Positions 24,370 through 35,069 are shown, numbered from the stretch's first letter. The stretch: DNA of 64,000 nt from Cryptosporangium arvum DSM 44712 (GCF_000585375.1 NZ_KK073874.1:6664894-6728893), one strand, 5' to 3'. Notes: generated by a model not told the origin, from the letters alone. Numbers and translations are program-made.

Positions 24370-25584
24370 GTGCATTCCTCCGCGACGTTGTTGATCGAGG
24401 TCGGCGGGATCCTGCTCGCGCTGGCTCTGCTGGGCAGAGCCGGCCGACGCGTGGGCTTGAGCCCCATCCCGCTTTACCTCCTCGCGGGTCTGGCATTCGG
24501 CCACGGCGGCCTGGTGCCGCTCTCGTCCAGCGAAGAGTTCATCGAGGTCGGCGCCGAGATCGGCGTCGTGCTGCTGCTGGTCACGCTGGGGCTGGAGTAC
24601 ACCGCCTCCGAACTCGTCAGCAACGTCCGCGCGGCGGCCCCGGCCGGTCTCGTCGACGCGCTGCTGAACGCGATCCCCGGCGCGCTCCTGGCGCTGGCGC
24701 TGGGCTGGGGGGTGGTCGGCGCCGTGGCGCTGGCCGGCGTCACCTGGGTGTCGTCGTCGGGCGTCATCGCGAAGACGCTCAGCGACCTGGGGCGGCTCGG
24801 TAACCGCGAGACGCCGATCGTGCTCAGCGTGCTCGTGATCGAGGACCTGGCGATGGCTCTCTACCTGCCGATCCTCACCGCGCTGCTGGCCGGTGTCGGG
24901 TTCGCCAAGGGGTCGGTCGTGCTCGGCATCGCGCTCGGCACGGTCGCGGTGGTGCTCGTGCTGGCCCTGAAGTTCGGCGACTGGATCACAAAGCTGGTCT
25001 CCGCCGACGACGCGGAGGCGCTGCTGCTCGGCGTCCTCGGCCTGACGTTGCTGGTGGCCGGCATCGCGTCGGAGCTGCAGGTGTCGGCCGCGGTCGGCGC
25101 GTTCCTGGTCGGCATCGCGCTCTCCGGCGAGGTGGCGCACTCGGCGACCGCGCTGCTCAGCCCGTTGCGTGACCTGTTCGCCGCGGTGTTCTTCGTGTTC
25201 TTCGGGCTCTCCACGGCGCCGGAGACGATCCCGCCGGTGCTGCTGCCCGCGCTCGGCCTGGCCGCCGTCACGATGGGCACGAAGGTCCTCACCGGCTGGT
25301 ACGCCGCCCGCCGGGCCGGCATCGCCTCGAAGGGCCGGCTGCGCGCCGGGCTCGCGCTCATGCCACGCGGCGAGTTCTCGATCGTCATCGCCGGTCTGGC
25401 CGTCGCCTCCGGGGTCGACGAGCAACTGGGCGCGCTCGCCACCGCGTACGTCCTGATCACGGTCGTGTCCGGCCCGCTGCTCGCGCGCCTGTCCGACCTC
25501 GACCGCTCGAAGCGCCCGCCCCGCCGGCTCTTCACCCGCAAGCGGGTGGAAACTGCGCCGGTTCCGCAGCCAGCCGTCGACTAA
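24370..25584 (+). CDS. Cation:proton antiporter, CPA2/Kef family (KhtU-like)
   Basis: A 404-aa integral membrane protein with about 12 helices. The core of the Na+/H+ exchanger fold is visible: 'SPIPLYLLAGLAFG', 'GVVLLLVTLGLEYTASEL', 'VSSSGVIAKTLSDLGRLGN', 'SVLVIEDLAMALYLPI' and 'MPRGEFSIVIAG'. There is no RCK domain of its own; that is supplied by the preceding KhtT-like gene. It would exchange K+ (or another monovalent cation) for protons for pH or osmotic balance. The GTG start has a GGGAGG site. The short C-terminal tail is basic. Confidence 0.87.
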   Translation: MHSSATLLIEVGGILLALALLGRAGRRVGLSPIPLYLLAGLAFGHGGLVPLSSSEEFIEVGAEIGVVLLLVTLGLEYTASELVSNVRAAAPAGLVDALLNAIPGALLALALGWGVVGAVALAGVTWVSSSGVIAKTLSDLGRLGNRETPIVLSVLVIEDLAMALYLPILTALLAGVGFAKGSVVLGIALGTVAVVLVLALKFGDWITKLVSADDAEALLLGVLGLTLLVAGIASELQVSAAVGAFLVGIALSGEVAHSATALLSPLRDLFAAVFFVFFGLSTAPETIPPVLLPALGLAAVTMGTKVLTGWYAARRAGIASKGRLRAGLALMPRGEFSIVIAGLAVASGVDEQLGALATAYVLITVVSGPLLARLSDLDRSKRPPRRLFTRKRVETAPVPQPAVD

Positions 25585-25606
25585 AACTCGCGAAACACCC
25601 CATAAT
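25577..25606 (+). promoter_or_regulatory. Putative leaderless promoter of the second CHASE-type kinase
   Basis: TCGACT (25577-25582), an 18-base spacer and CATAAT (25601-25606) lie 7 bases before the ATG at 25614. There is no ribosome site, so transcription may begin at or next to the start codon. Confidence 0.45.
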
Positions 25607-25613
25607 CGCCGGT

Positions 25614-27455
25614 ATGACCGAACCGGTCCGGGTCGGGGCCCGGGGCGCCGCGCTGGCGGCTGCGGTGGCGGCACTGGGGGTCGCGCTCTCGGTGCTGGCC
25701 GCCGGCGGGCTCCGAGCGCTCGAGCAGCGCGGGCTCGACCGGGTGTCCGAGCAGCGCGCGGTGGCCGCCCGCGCCGCGACCGCCGCCGGAATGCGCCGGT
25801 ACACCGACTCGGCCCGGCAGGCGGCCGCGGCTCTGGGCGCGCTCGGAACGCTCGACGCCACCGGGTTCAGCGCGGTGACGTCGACGCTGGCGAACCTGCC
25901 CGGCGTCAGCGGCGTGAGCGTGGTCGTGCCGGCCGCGATCGCGCGGAAGTCCTGGCCCGGGGTGCGGCTGGACCCGGCACGCAGCGCGGCCGACCACTAC
26001 TACGCCGTGCTCGACCGTCCGCTCGACGGCACGCTCCCCCGCGCCGGCCGTGATCTCGGCGGCGTGCCCCAGGCCGCGGCGACGCTCGGCTCGGACGTCG
26101 TCGTCTCCGACCCGTACCCGGCGTCGTCCGGCGCCGCGCTCGCCGTGGCCGCACCGATCTCGCGCACTCGCGGCTGGGTCGTCCTCGGCCTCGACCGCGA
26201 CGACTTCCTCGCCGCGACACGCCCCGCCGTCACCGGCGCGCCGGTGGATTCGCATTTCGACGAGGTCGTGCTCGCGACCGGCGCGTCGCTGAGCGTGCTG
26301 GCCGGCCTGTTCGCCTACCTCCTGGCGCTCGGCCGGGCCCGCGACCGCGCCCGCCTCGCCGCCGCTGCCGCCGACCTCCAGCGCACCGAACGGTCCGCCC
26401 GCCAGCAGGCGACGCTGCTCCACGCGGTGCTGACGAGCATCGACGAGGGCGTCGCGGTCGCCGACGAGGACGGCACCGTGGCGCTGCTCAACCCGCCGGC
26501 CCAGGCGATGCTGGCCGAGGCGCCCAACGGCGTCTACCGCGTCGACGGAGTCACCCCCTACCCCGGGCCCGACCTGCCGTTGCGTCGCGCGCTCACCGGC
26601 GCGGCCTGCACCGACGAGTTCCTGGTGCGCAGCTCCGCCCGCCCCGACGGCGTCCGCGTGCGGGTGGGGGCGCAGCCGCTCGACCTCGGGTCGGACCGGC
26701 CGGGCGCGCTCGCCGTGTCCCGCGACGTCACCGCGCTGCGTGCGCACGAGGCCGACCTCACGGCCTTCGCGGGGATCGCGGTGCACGAGCTCCACGCGCC
26801 GCTCACGGCCGTCCTCGGCTACCTCGACCAGGCCGGCCCCACCCTGAGCGGCGATCGGCTCGCCCGGGTCCGGGCCGCCACCGAGCGGATGCGCCGGCTC
26901 GTCGACGACCTGCTCGCCTACGCGGCCACCCGCGACGCCGACCTGCGCCTGACCGACGTCGACCTGGACCGGCTGGTGACCGAGGCACTCACGGTGGTGC
27001 TGCCCGCGGCCGGTACCCGCGCCCCGCACGTCATCGTGCGCAGGCTGCCGCCGGTGCGTGGTGACGCCCACCTGCTCCGGCGGCTGTTCGCCGGGCTGCT
27101 GGGCAACGCGTTGAAGTACACCCCTCCGGACGAGACGCCGCGGATCGCCGTCCGCGCGCACGCCGTGCCGGGCGGCGAGTGGATCCGGGTGGAGATCGCC
27201 GATCACGGCATCGGCATCCCGGCCGGCCGCCACGCGCAGCTGTTCAGCCCGGGTGACCCCGGCACCGGTCTCTACCCGGAGAGCGACCTGACGCTGGCGA
27301 TCTGCCGCCGTATCGTCGAACGCCACCACGGCACGATCGCCGCGACCGACAACGCCGGTGGCGGCACGATCGTCCGGTTCACGCTGCCGGCCGCGCCGGA
27401 CGCCGGACACGTCGTCGACGTCGGAACGCACCTGGTGGGAGCGGTCGCGGGGTGA
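25614..27455 (+). CDS. CHASE-like/PAS histidine kinase with degenerate ATP lid
   Basis: A 613-aa membrane kinase paralogous to that at 20153. It has a membrane helix at about 10-30, an extracellular CHASE-like region to about 215, a second helix ('ASLSVLAGLFAYLLAL'), a PAS-like domain ('VLTSIDEGVAVADEDGTVAL') and a phospho-acceptor His391 in 'AVHELHAPLTAV', where the usual Arg is His. The HATPase domain keeps the N box ('LLGNALKY') and G1 ('DHGIGIP'), but the G2 motif GxGLGL is replaced by 'ESDLTLAI'. ATP binding may be weak, or the protein may signal by partner binding. No regulator gene is next to it. Confidence 0.83.
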   Translation: MTEPVRVGARGAALAAAVAALGVALSVLAAGGLRALEQRGLDRVSEQRAVAARAATAAGMRRYTDSARQAAAALGALGTLDATGFSAVTSTLANLPGVSGVSVVVPAAIARKSWPGVRLDPARSAADHYYAVLDRPLDGTLPRAGRDLGGVPQAAATLGSDVVVSDPYPASSGAALAVAAPISRTRGWVVLGLDRDDFLAATRPAVTGAPVDSHFDEVVLATGASLSVLAGLFAYLLALGRARDRARLAAAAADLQRTERSARQQATLLHAVLTSIDEGVAVADEDGTVALLNPPAQAMLAEAPNGVYRVDGVTPYPGPDLPLRRALTGAACTDEFLVRSSARPDGVRVRVGAQPLDLGSDRPGALAVSRDVTALRAHEADLTAFAGIAVHELHAPLTAVLGYLDQAGPTLSGDRLARVRAATERMRRLVDDLLAYAATRDADLRLTDVDLDRLVTEALTVVLPAAGTRAPHVIVRRLPPVRGDAHLLRRLFAGLLGNALKYTPPDETPRIAVRAHAVPGGEWIRVEIADHGIGIPAGRHAQLFSPGDPGTGLYPESDLTLAICRRIVERHHGTIAATDNAGGGTIVRFTLPAAPDAGHVVDVGTHLVGAVAG

Positions 27456-27691
27456 GCAGGGGCACCCCCGACGCCGGTCACCGGCTCGACCAGCGTTCAC
27501 ACCGCAGCGCGACGGCGTGGTAGCAGGTATGGTTGGTAGCGGGTCCCCATCGCGAGGCCGCGACCCCCACTAGACGGCGCGCCGGCCGTCCTCGAGAAGC
27601 CGAAAGGCAGAGCTCAGCCGCTCCCGTGATCGAACGGGCTGTTTCCACGGCGGCATGCCGGCGCACCGAAGCATCGACCCGAAGGGACGAT

Positions 27692-28090
27692 ATGTCCTCA
27701 AGCCCGTCTGCACCACCCAAACCGGCCATGCTCTTCCTGGCACCGCCGAGCGACCCGTCCGCAGACGGTGACGACTCCACGGTCTACGCCGAAACCCCGC
27801 CCGTCCAGCGTCAGCGCAGCGCCGCCACGGGCCGTTCGGACGCCGGCCAGCGGCGTCGGCCGCAGTCCTCCGGCAAGAGCGCGGAAGCCGTGCGGATGAC
27901 CCGTGGTGCGCGGCGCTCCGCCACTGATTTCGGGATCACCGACGCCGAGGTGGCCGAGGTTCTCGCGTCGCCGGCCCGGGTCTCACCCGAGCAGGACAAC
28001 CCCGACCGCACGCGGTTCTCCGGCAGCGGGCTGACCGTCGTGACCGGCGCCGACGGCACGGTTCTGCACGTCTCCCGACGCCGCTCCTAG
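27692..28090 (+). CDS. Hypothetical protein with DUF4258/BrnT-like C-terminus
   Basis: A 132-aa protein. The first 75 residues are Ser/Pro/Arg-rich and probably disordered. The last 55 ('FGITDAEVAEVLASPARV', then 'GLTVVTGADGTVLHV') resemble the small DUF4258/BrnT RNase-toxin fold, where a helix 'ITDxEVxEVLxxP' is followed by beta strands. The catalytic His/Arg residues of toxins are not evident and no antitoxin gene adjoins it, so a toxin role is doubtful. The ATG at 27692 follows GAAGGGA. The 236 bases upstream hold no gene that I can see; a short hairpin CCCG...CGGG lies near 27627-27642. Confidence 0.6.
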   Translation: MSSSPSAPPKPAMLFLAPPSDPSADGDDSTVYAETPPVQRQRSAATGRSDAGQRRRPQSSGKSAEAVRMTRGARRSATDFGITDAEVAEVLASPARVSPEQDNPDRTRFSGSGLTVVTGADGTVLHVSRRRS

Positions 28091-28097
28091 CCGGATC

Positions 28098-28781
28098 TCA
28101 GTCGAGCACGACCTCGATCTCGTCGCTCAGCCGGGCGCCGAGCTGCAGGTCGAGCTTGTCGCCGCTCCAGAAGCTGCCCGGGTCGTACGAGTCCGAGGCG
28201 CGGCTGGTCGGCAGCAGACCCATGGCCTGGTAGGTCAGGGCGACGACCTCGGCGCAGTACGCGGACTCCAGCGCGTTGTCGAGGCGCTGTTCCTCGGTGC
28301 GCTCGATCCCCAGCGCCTCGCGGCCCTTGGCGCTGACCGCCCGGACGCGCTGACGCGTGCGCCCGCGGGCCCACCGCCCGGCGAGGCCCGCGGTGGACGG
28401 GAACGGGGTGCCGTCCAGGCGGGCGATCGTGCGCAGGACCGCGTCCTCCATCGGGCGGGTCACGTCGGCGTCGAGCTGGCGCAGCCAGGCCCGCTGGCCG
28501 TAGCGGTTGCCCCAGACCCGGACGGCGTCCGCGAGCACGTGCAGCTGGACGCCGCGGACGTGCGCGCCGGCCCACATGTCGGGCAGCGAACGGCCCAGCT
28601 CGGCGTGCCACATCAGCGGCGGCATGTCGTCGAGCGTGACCGCCATGCCGACGTGGTTCACGGGCGCGTTCGTGAGCGTCTGGATCGCCCGGTCGGCGGC
28701 GGTGCGGCCGCGGAAGAGCCACAGATCGCCGGTGCGAGTGGCGTCGACCGCCTCGGTCAGGGTCATCCGGGTGCCGGGCAT
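28098..28781 (-). CDS. Permuted NlpC/P60-like (YiiX-type) hydrolase domain protein
   Basis: A 227-aa cytoplasmic protein. 'TGDLWLFRGRTAADRAIQTL' followed by 'APVNHVGMAV' supplies the conserved His, and 'SAYCAEVVALTYQAMGLL' supplies the Cys. This is the order seen in circularly permuted papain-fold proteins (YiiX/YebB, LRAT-like). Such proteins hydrolyse amide or ester bonds in lipids or peptides; the substrate here is unknown. It has no signal peptide. Its ATG lies 6 bases after TAGGCT and only 17 bases from a divergent start, so both transcripts appear leaderless. It is convergent with the preceding hypothetical gene. Confidence 0.7.
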   Translation of the reverse strand: MPGTRMTLTEAVDATRTGDLWLFRGRTAADRAIQTLTNAPVNHVGMAVTLDDMPPLMWHAELGRSLPDMWAGAHVRGVQLHVLADAVRVWGNRYGQRAWLRQLDADVTRPMEDAVLRTIARLDGTPFPSTAGLAGRWARGRTRQRVRAVSAKGREALGIERTEEQRLDNALESAYCAEVVALTYQAMGLLPTSRASDSYDPGSFWSGDKLDLQLGARLSDEIEVVLD

Positions 28782-28786
28782 GCCGA

Positions 28787-28793
28787 TAGCCTA
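28787..28793. promoter_or_regulatory. Overlapping divergent -10 boxes in a 17-base gap
   Basis: TAGCCT (28787-28792, plus) and TAGGCT (28793-28788, minus) overlap almost completely and each lies exactly 6 bases before an ATG (28799 plus, 28781 minus). Each -35 region would fall inside the other gene. Confidence 0.5.
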
Positions 28794-28798
28794 GGCAG

Positions 28799-29179
28799 AT
28801 GCGTCTGTGGAAGGTGATCGGCCTCGCGGGACTGGCCGGTGTCGCGGCGACGGGTGTCGCGGTGGCGCGGGCGGAACGTCGGCGGAGGGCGTACACGCCC
28901 GAGGAGATCAGAGCGCGGCTGCATCTCCGCATCGAGGAGGCGTCGGGCGCCGACGACGTCCCGGCGGGCCCTGGCGGCTCCGGGCCCGCTCCCGAACCGG
29001 CGTCGCGCGGGCGCGAGGCGTACCGCACGGTCACCGGTCGCCTCCGCGCGTTGCGCGACCGCGCCACGGAAGCGTCCGGCCCGCGCCCCGGCCAACTCGA
29101 CGCGCTACGCGAACGGGTGGTACGCGGCGGCGGTCACGACGCCGGCCGCCGTCCGGGTCGGCACCGGGGTTCCCGGTAG
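28799..29179 (+). CDS. Hypothetical single-pass membrane protein
   Basis: A 126-aa protein. It starts with one hydrophobic segment ('VIGLAGLAGVAATGVAVA', residues about 6-23), then a charged, Arg- and Pro-rich cytoplasmic tail with 'YTPEEIRARLHLRIEEA', a pattern seen in small actinobacterial anchored proteins. The extreme C-terminus is Gly/Arg-rich and may be disordered. It starts 6 bases after a TAGCCT box and probably has no leader. The coiled-coil gene at 29185 begins five bases after its stop, so the two may be one transcript. The function is not recognised. Confidence 0.6.
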   Translation: MRLWKVIGLAGLAGVAATGVAVARAERRRRAYTPEEIRARLHLRIEEASGADDVPAGPGGSGPAPEPASRGREAYRTVTGRLRALRDRATEASGPRPGQLDALRERVVRGGGHDAGRRPGRHRGSR

Positions 29180-29184
29180 CTCCC

Positions 29185-31179
29185 GTGGATCGTTCGCTCG
29201 AGACGGATTCTGTCGCCCCCGCTGGTGCCCCGGCTCCTCGTGCGGAGCCCGGTCCGGACGCCGGCGCCCGGCCCGACAGTGATCCGGCCGCCGGTGTGCC
29301 GGTTGGTCGCCAACCGGCCGCGCCCGGGGGTGGCTCGGCCACAGCCCTGGGCGGAGGCGAGTCCGGTGGGATGGCCCTGCGTGGCGTGGGCTCGGGGGCG
29401 CAGGCTCCGAGCCCCGTGGGCTCGGGGTCGCGGGCTTCGAGCCCCGTGGGCCCGGGGTCGCGGGCTTCGAGCCCCGTGGGCTCGGGGTCGCGGGCTTCGA
29501 GCCCCGTGGGCTCGGGGTCGCGGGCTTCGAGCACCGTGGGCTCGGGGGCGCGGGCTCCGGTCGGCGGCGGCCCGATGGTCGAGGGACCGGTCGGTGGCCG
29601 CTCGGCCGCTGCCGCGGGAGAGCCGAGCGGTCGACGCCCGGAAACGGCGTCGGCGCTCGGCGACCGCGCGGCCGCCGGAGCTTCGGGCGATGGCCGGCCG
29701 GACACGGCGCCGTCGGCCGGCGCGGGGGCGGGCGGTCGGGGGATCAAGTTGTGCCGGTACCCGGGGTGCGAGCGATCGGCGGCTCCCTCGTCGGGGCCGG
29801 GGCGGGCCCCGGAATACTGCGCGGATCCGGGGCACAACCGCGCCGCGGCGTTCGCGGAGCGGCGGCGGCGAGCGCTCGACCAGTCGGCGGCGGCGGCCGC
29901 GGAGGACGTGGCTGCGGTCGCCGATCGGCCGGTCACCTCCGCCGGTGAACGCATGGAGCGGGCAATCGAACGTTTCGCCGCCGCGGCCACGGAGCTGCGC
30001 TCGCTCGGCGACCGCGTGCTCGACGATCTGCGCGTCGGCCGCGACCCGGCCGCGGTGGTCACCGAGGTGAACGCGGTGCGCGCGGCGTCGGACGCCGCGG
30101 TGGCCGCCGCCGAGGCACGCACGCTGCAGGTGGAGCACGCCGCCAGCGAGATCCGCGCGGCCCGGCGCCGCGCCGACGCCGCGCTCGACACCGCGCTGAG
30201 CCGGGTCGACGAGCTGACCGGCGAACTCGCGTCCGTCCGCGACGAACGCGACCAGGCCACGAGCGAACGCGATGCCGCCGACGAACGGGCGGCCGCCGCG
30301 GAAACGTCCGAGAGCCGGCATCGGTCCCGGGCCGAGGCCGCCGAGCGCGAAACCGAGTCCCACCGCACCGCCGCCACCGACGCCGAGCGCCGCGCCGCCC
30401 TGGCCGAGGAGCGCACCGGCCATGCCGAGCAGGCGCTGACGCTGCTGCGCGACCAGGTCGACCGTCTCCGCTCCGACCTGGACAGCGCCCAGCACCGCGC
30501 CGACACCGCCACCACCGCCCACCGCGACGCCGAACGCCGCGCCGAACGAGCCGAAACCGACCTTCACCACTCCCGCGCCGAAGCCGAGCGCGCCGAAGCG
30601 GAAACCGCTCGCGCCCGCCTCGAAACGGAACACGCACGAGCCGACGCCACCCGCCTCGCAGCCGAACTCGACCGCACGAAGGGGGAACTCGGCGGCACGA
30701 AGGCGGAACTCGATCGCACTCGAGCGGACGCCGAGCGAACGACGGCGGAACTCGACCGCGCCCGAGCGGATACCGAACGAACGACGGCGGAACTCGATCG
30801 CATGCGGGCGGATACCGAACGAACGACCGCTGAGCTCGACCGCGCGACAGCGGAACTCGACCGCGCGCGAGCGGACACCGAACGGACGACGGCCGAGCTC
30901 AATCGTGCGAAGGCCGACACCGAGCACGCCACCGCGGACGCGGCCCGCGCCGAAGCGGAAGCGGAACGGCTCCGCGCCGCCGCGGCCGAGACGACGACCC
31001 GATCCCGCGCCGAATTGACCTCCGTCACCGCCGAACGCGACGCGCTCCGCGCCCAGCTGGCGGCCGCCGCCGAGCACGCCGAACAGCGCCTCACCGACCT
31101 CCGCGCGTCCTATGCCGAACGCCTGGCCGAGTACCGCGCCGACCGCGACGCCGCCCTCCGCGCCGCCCGCCCCGACTAG
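29185..31179 (+). CDS. Large coiled-coil protein with zinc-finger-like motif (KfrA/SMC-like)
   Basis: About 664 aa if the GTG at 29185 is used; an in-frame ATG at 29371 is an alternative. Residues 1-185 are low-complexity Pro/Gly/Ser/Ala with six copies of a decapeptide like GSGSRASSPV (about residues 69-128). A zinc-ligand pattern follows, Cys190-x4-Cys195-x16-Cys212-x4-His217. From about 230 to the end there is an almost unbroken coiled coil, with tandem units such as 'ADTERTTAELDRA' repeated near residues 510-580. The layout (small DNA- or zinc-binding head plus long coil) recalls KfrA or bacterial cytoskeletal and segregation proteins. GAA codons are unusually frequent for this genome. 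The role is unknown. Confidence 0.65.
   Translation: MDRSLETDSVAPAGAPAPRAEPGPDAGARPDSDPAAGVPVGRQPAAPGGGSATALGGGESGGMALRGVGSGAQAPSPVGSGSRASSPVGPGSRASSPVGSGSRASSPVGSGSRASSTVGSGARAPVGGGPMVEGPVGGRSAAAAGEPSGRRPETASALGDRAAAGASGDGRPDTAPSAGAGAGGRGIKLCRYPGCERSAAPSSGPGRAPEYCADPGHNRAAAFAERRRRALDQSAAAAAEDVAAVADRPVTSAGERMERAIERFAAAATELRSLGDRVLDDLRVGRDPAAVVTEVNAVRAASDAAVAAAEARTLQVEHAASEIRAARRRADAALDTALSRVDELTGELASVRDERDQATSERDAADERAAAAETSESRHRSRAEAAERETESHRTAATDAERRAALAEERTGHAEQALTLLRDQVDRLRSDLDSAQHRADTATTAHRDAERRAERAETDLHHSRAEAERAEAETARARLETEHARADATRLAAELDRTKGELGGTKAELDRTRADAERTTAELDRARADTERTTAELDRMRADTERTTAELDRATAELDRARADTERTTAELNRAKADTEHATADAARAEAEAERLRAAAAETTTRSRAELTSVTAERDALRAQLAAAAEHAEQRLTDLRASYAERLAEYRADRDAALRAARPD
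29389..29568 (+). repeat. 30-bp tandem repeat encoding decapeptide repeats
   Basis: Six 30-base units (the last one diverged) encode GSGSRASSPV-like decapeptides. Units 2 to 5 are nearly identical, which points to recent slippage or unequal exchange. They lie in frame in the coiled-coil gene. Confidence 0.8.
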
Positions 31180-33309
<2,130 letters not shown>

Positions 33310-33375
33310 GGCTCATTAGAACCCCACCCACCGACAGAAAGCCGGAACGCCCGGCGACGCCCGCTAGTTCCGCCA

Positions 33376-33402
33376 GGATTCGCCGCAGATTTCGTTGGGT
33401 AG
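33376..33402 (+). promoter_or_regulatory. Putative SigF/SigB-type promoter of the MFS gene
   Basis: GGATT (33376-33380), a 16-base spacer and GGGTAG (33397-33402) agree with the mycobacterial SigF pattern GGWWT-N16/17-GGGTAY except for the last base. It lies 32 bases before the MFS start codon. Confidence 0.45.
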
Positions 33403-33433
33403 AGCAACTCCCAGTTCCCTGGGGAGGTGGACG

Positions 33434-34912
33434 ATGGCGTCAACTGAGACGGAGCCGGAAGCGAGAACCTTCCGGAGTCTGGTGCCGGCACGAATGGACC
33501 GCCTACCGTGGTCGCGCTTCCACTGGCTGGTGGTGATCGCGCTCGGTGTGACCTGGATCCTCGACGGTCTCGAGATCCAGATCGCGTCCACGGTGGCCGA
33601 CAAGCTCACCGAGGACGGCGCGCTGGGGCTGAGCGCCCAACAGGTGACGCTCTCCGCGTCGGTCTATCTGTTCGGTGAGGTCGTCGGCGCGCTCTGGTTC
33701 GGCCGGATGGCCGACCGGCTCGGGCGTCGCAAGCTGTTCCTGATCACGCTGACGCTCTACCTCGTCGCCAGCGGTCTGACCGGGTTCTCGTTCACGTTCT
33801 ACGAGTTCCTGCTGTTCCGGTTCCTGGCCGGCATGGGCATCGGTGGTGAGTACGCCGCGATCCACTCCGCGATCGACGAGCTCATCCCGTCGCACTACCG
33901 CGGCCGGGTCGACCTCGCGATCAGCGGCACGTACTGGGGTGGCGCCGCGCTGGCGTCGGCCGCGCAGATCGTCTTCCTGAACCCCGACTTCTTCTCCGAC
34001 AACATCGGCTGGCGGCTGGGCTTCTTCCTCGGCCCGCTGATCGGTCTGGCGATCTGGCCGCTGCGCCGGCACATCCCGGAGAGCCCGCGCTGGCAGATGA
34101 CGCACGGCTACCAGAAAGAAGCCGAACGCACGGTCGACGAGATCGAAGCGCGCATCAAGGCCGAAGGCAAGCACCTCCCGGACGTCCCGGACAGCGAAGC
34201 CTCCGAGGTCAAGCCGCATCCGCCGGTCACCTATCGGCAGATCGCGCAGGTGATGATCAAGCAGTACCCGAGCCGCACGATCCTCGGGTTCACGCTGATG
34301 ACCACGCAATCCTTCCTGTACAACGCGATCTTCTTCACGTACGCGCTGGTGCTGGGCACGTTCTACGACGTCGATTCCGGCACGATCCCGTACTTCTTCT
34401 TCCCGTTCGCGATCGGCAACCTGATCGGCCCGCTGGTGCTGGGGCCGTTCTTCGACACGATCGGGCGGCGGAAGATGATCGGGGGGACGTACGTGTCGTC
34501 CGGCATCCTGCTGGCGTTCACCGGTTACCTGTTCTATGCCAACGTCCTGACCGCGGTGACGCAGACGATCCTGTGGTGCGTCATCTTCTTCATCGCGTCG
34601 GCGGCGGCCTCGGCGGGGTACCTGACGGTCAGTGAGATCTTCCCGCTGGAGCTGCGGAGCCAGGCGATCGCGTTCTTCTTCGCGATCTCCCAGTTCTTCG
34701 GCGGGGTGATCGCGCCGTGGCTGTTCGGCCAGCTGATCGGTGACGGCGAGAGCCGCGGGCCGTTGTTCGGCGGTTATCTGCTCGGCGCCGGGCTGATGAT
34801 CGTCGGTGGTTTCGTGGCCTGGTTCCTGGGGGTGGACGCCGAGCGCAAGTCGCTCGAGTCGATCGCGAAGCCGCTGGGCATCGTCAAGACCCGGGTCGCC
34901 GAACCGAACTGA
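33434..34912 (+). CDS. MFS transporter, metabolite:H+ symporter type
   Basis: A 492-aa, 12-helix transporter. The family signature between helices 2 and 3 is present ('GRMADRLGRRKLF'), with 'FLAGMGIGGEYAAIHSAIDE' in helices 4-5, a central cytoplasmic loop ('MTHGYQKEAERTVDEIEARIK') and a second signature 'FFDTIGRRKMIGG'. This is the sugar/organic-acid:H+ symporter group; the substrate is unknown. The ATG at 33434 has a GGGGAGG site. A SigF-type promoter candidate lies upstream, which suggests stress-linked expression. A strong terminator follows, so it is a single-gene unit. Confidence 0.87.
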   Translation: MASTETEPEARTFRSLVPARMDRLPWSRFHWLVVIALGVTWILDGLEIQIASTVADKLTEDGALGLSAQQVTLSASVYLFGEVVGALWFGRMADRLGRRKLFLITLTLYLVASGLTGFSFTFYEFLLFRFLAGMGIGGEYAAIHSAIDELIPSHYRGRVDLAISGTYWGGAALASAAQIVFLNPDFFSDNIGWRLGFFLGPLIGLAIWPLRRHIPESPRWQMTHGYQKEAERTVDEIEARIKAEGKHLPDVPDSEASEVKPHPPVTYRQIAQVMIKQYPSRTILGFTLMTTQSFLYNAIFFTYALVLGTFYDVDSGTIPYFFFPFAIGNLIGPLVLGPFFDTIGRRKMIGGTYVSSGILLAFTGYLFYANVLTAVTQTILWCVIFFIASAAASAGYLTVSEIFPLELRSQAIAFFFAISQFFGGVIAPWLFGQLIGDGESRGPLFGGYLLGAGLMIVGGFVAWFLGVDAERKSLESIAKPLGIVKTRVAEPN

Positions 34913-34923
34913 TCGACCGCGTG

Positions 34924-34960
34924 AAGGGGCGGCTGCCGGGGAACGGTAGCCGCCCCTTTT
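34924..34960 (+). terminator. Strong Rho-independent terminator after the MFS gene
   Basis: AAGGGGCGGCT (34924-34934) pairs perfectly with AGCCGCCCCTT (34948-34958); GCC/GGT next to the loop extends the stem to 14 pairs with one G-U. The loop is 7 bases and TTTT ends it. Confidence 0.9.
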
Positions 34961-35069
34961 CCGTCGAAATAATGACCCCGTACCGGGGGTAGCGACCCCG
35001 ACCTGACGGGCAGAACGTGCATCAGCGAGGCAGGATGGTCACGAAAGGGCCACAGCGCGAGGGAGAACA

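Noticed and set aside
29389-29568. CRISPR-like 30-base repeats
   Set aside because: They are contiguous, in frame and encode a decapeptide repeat; no spacers.
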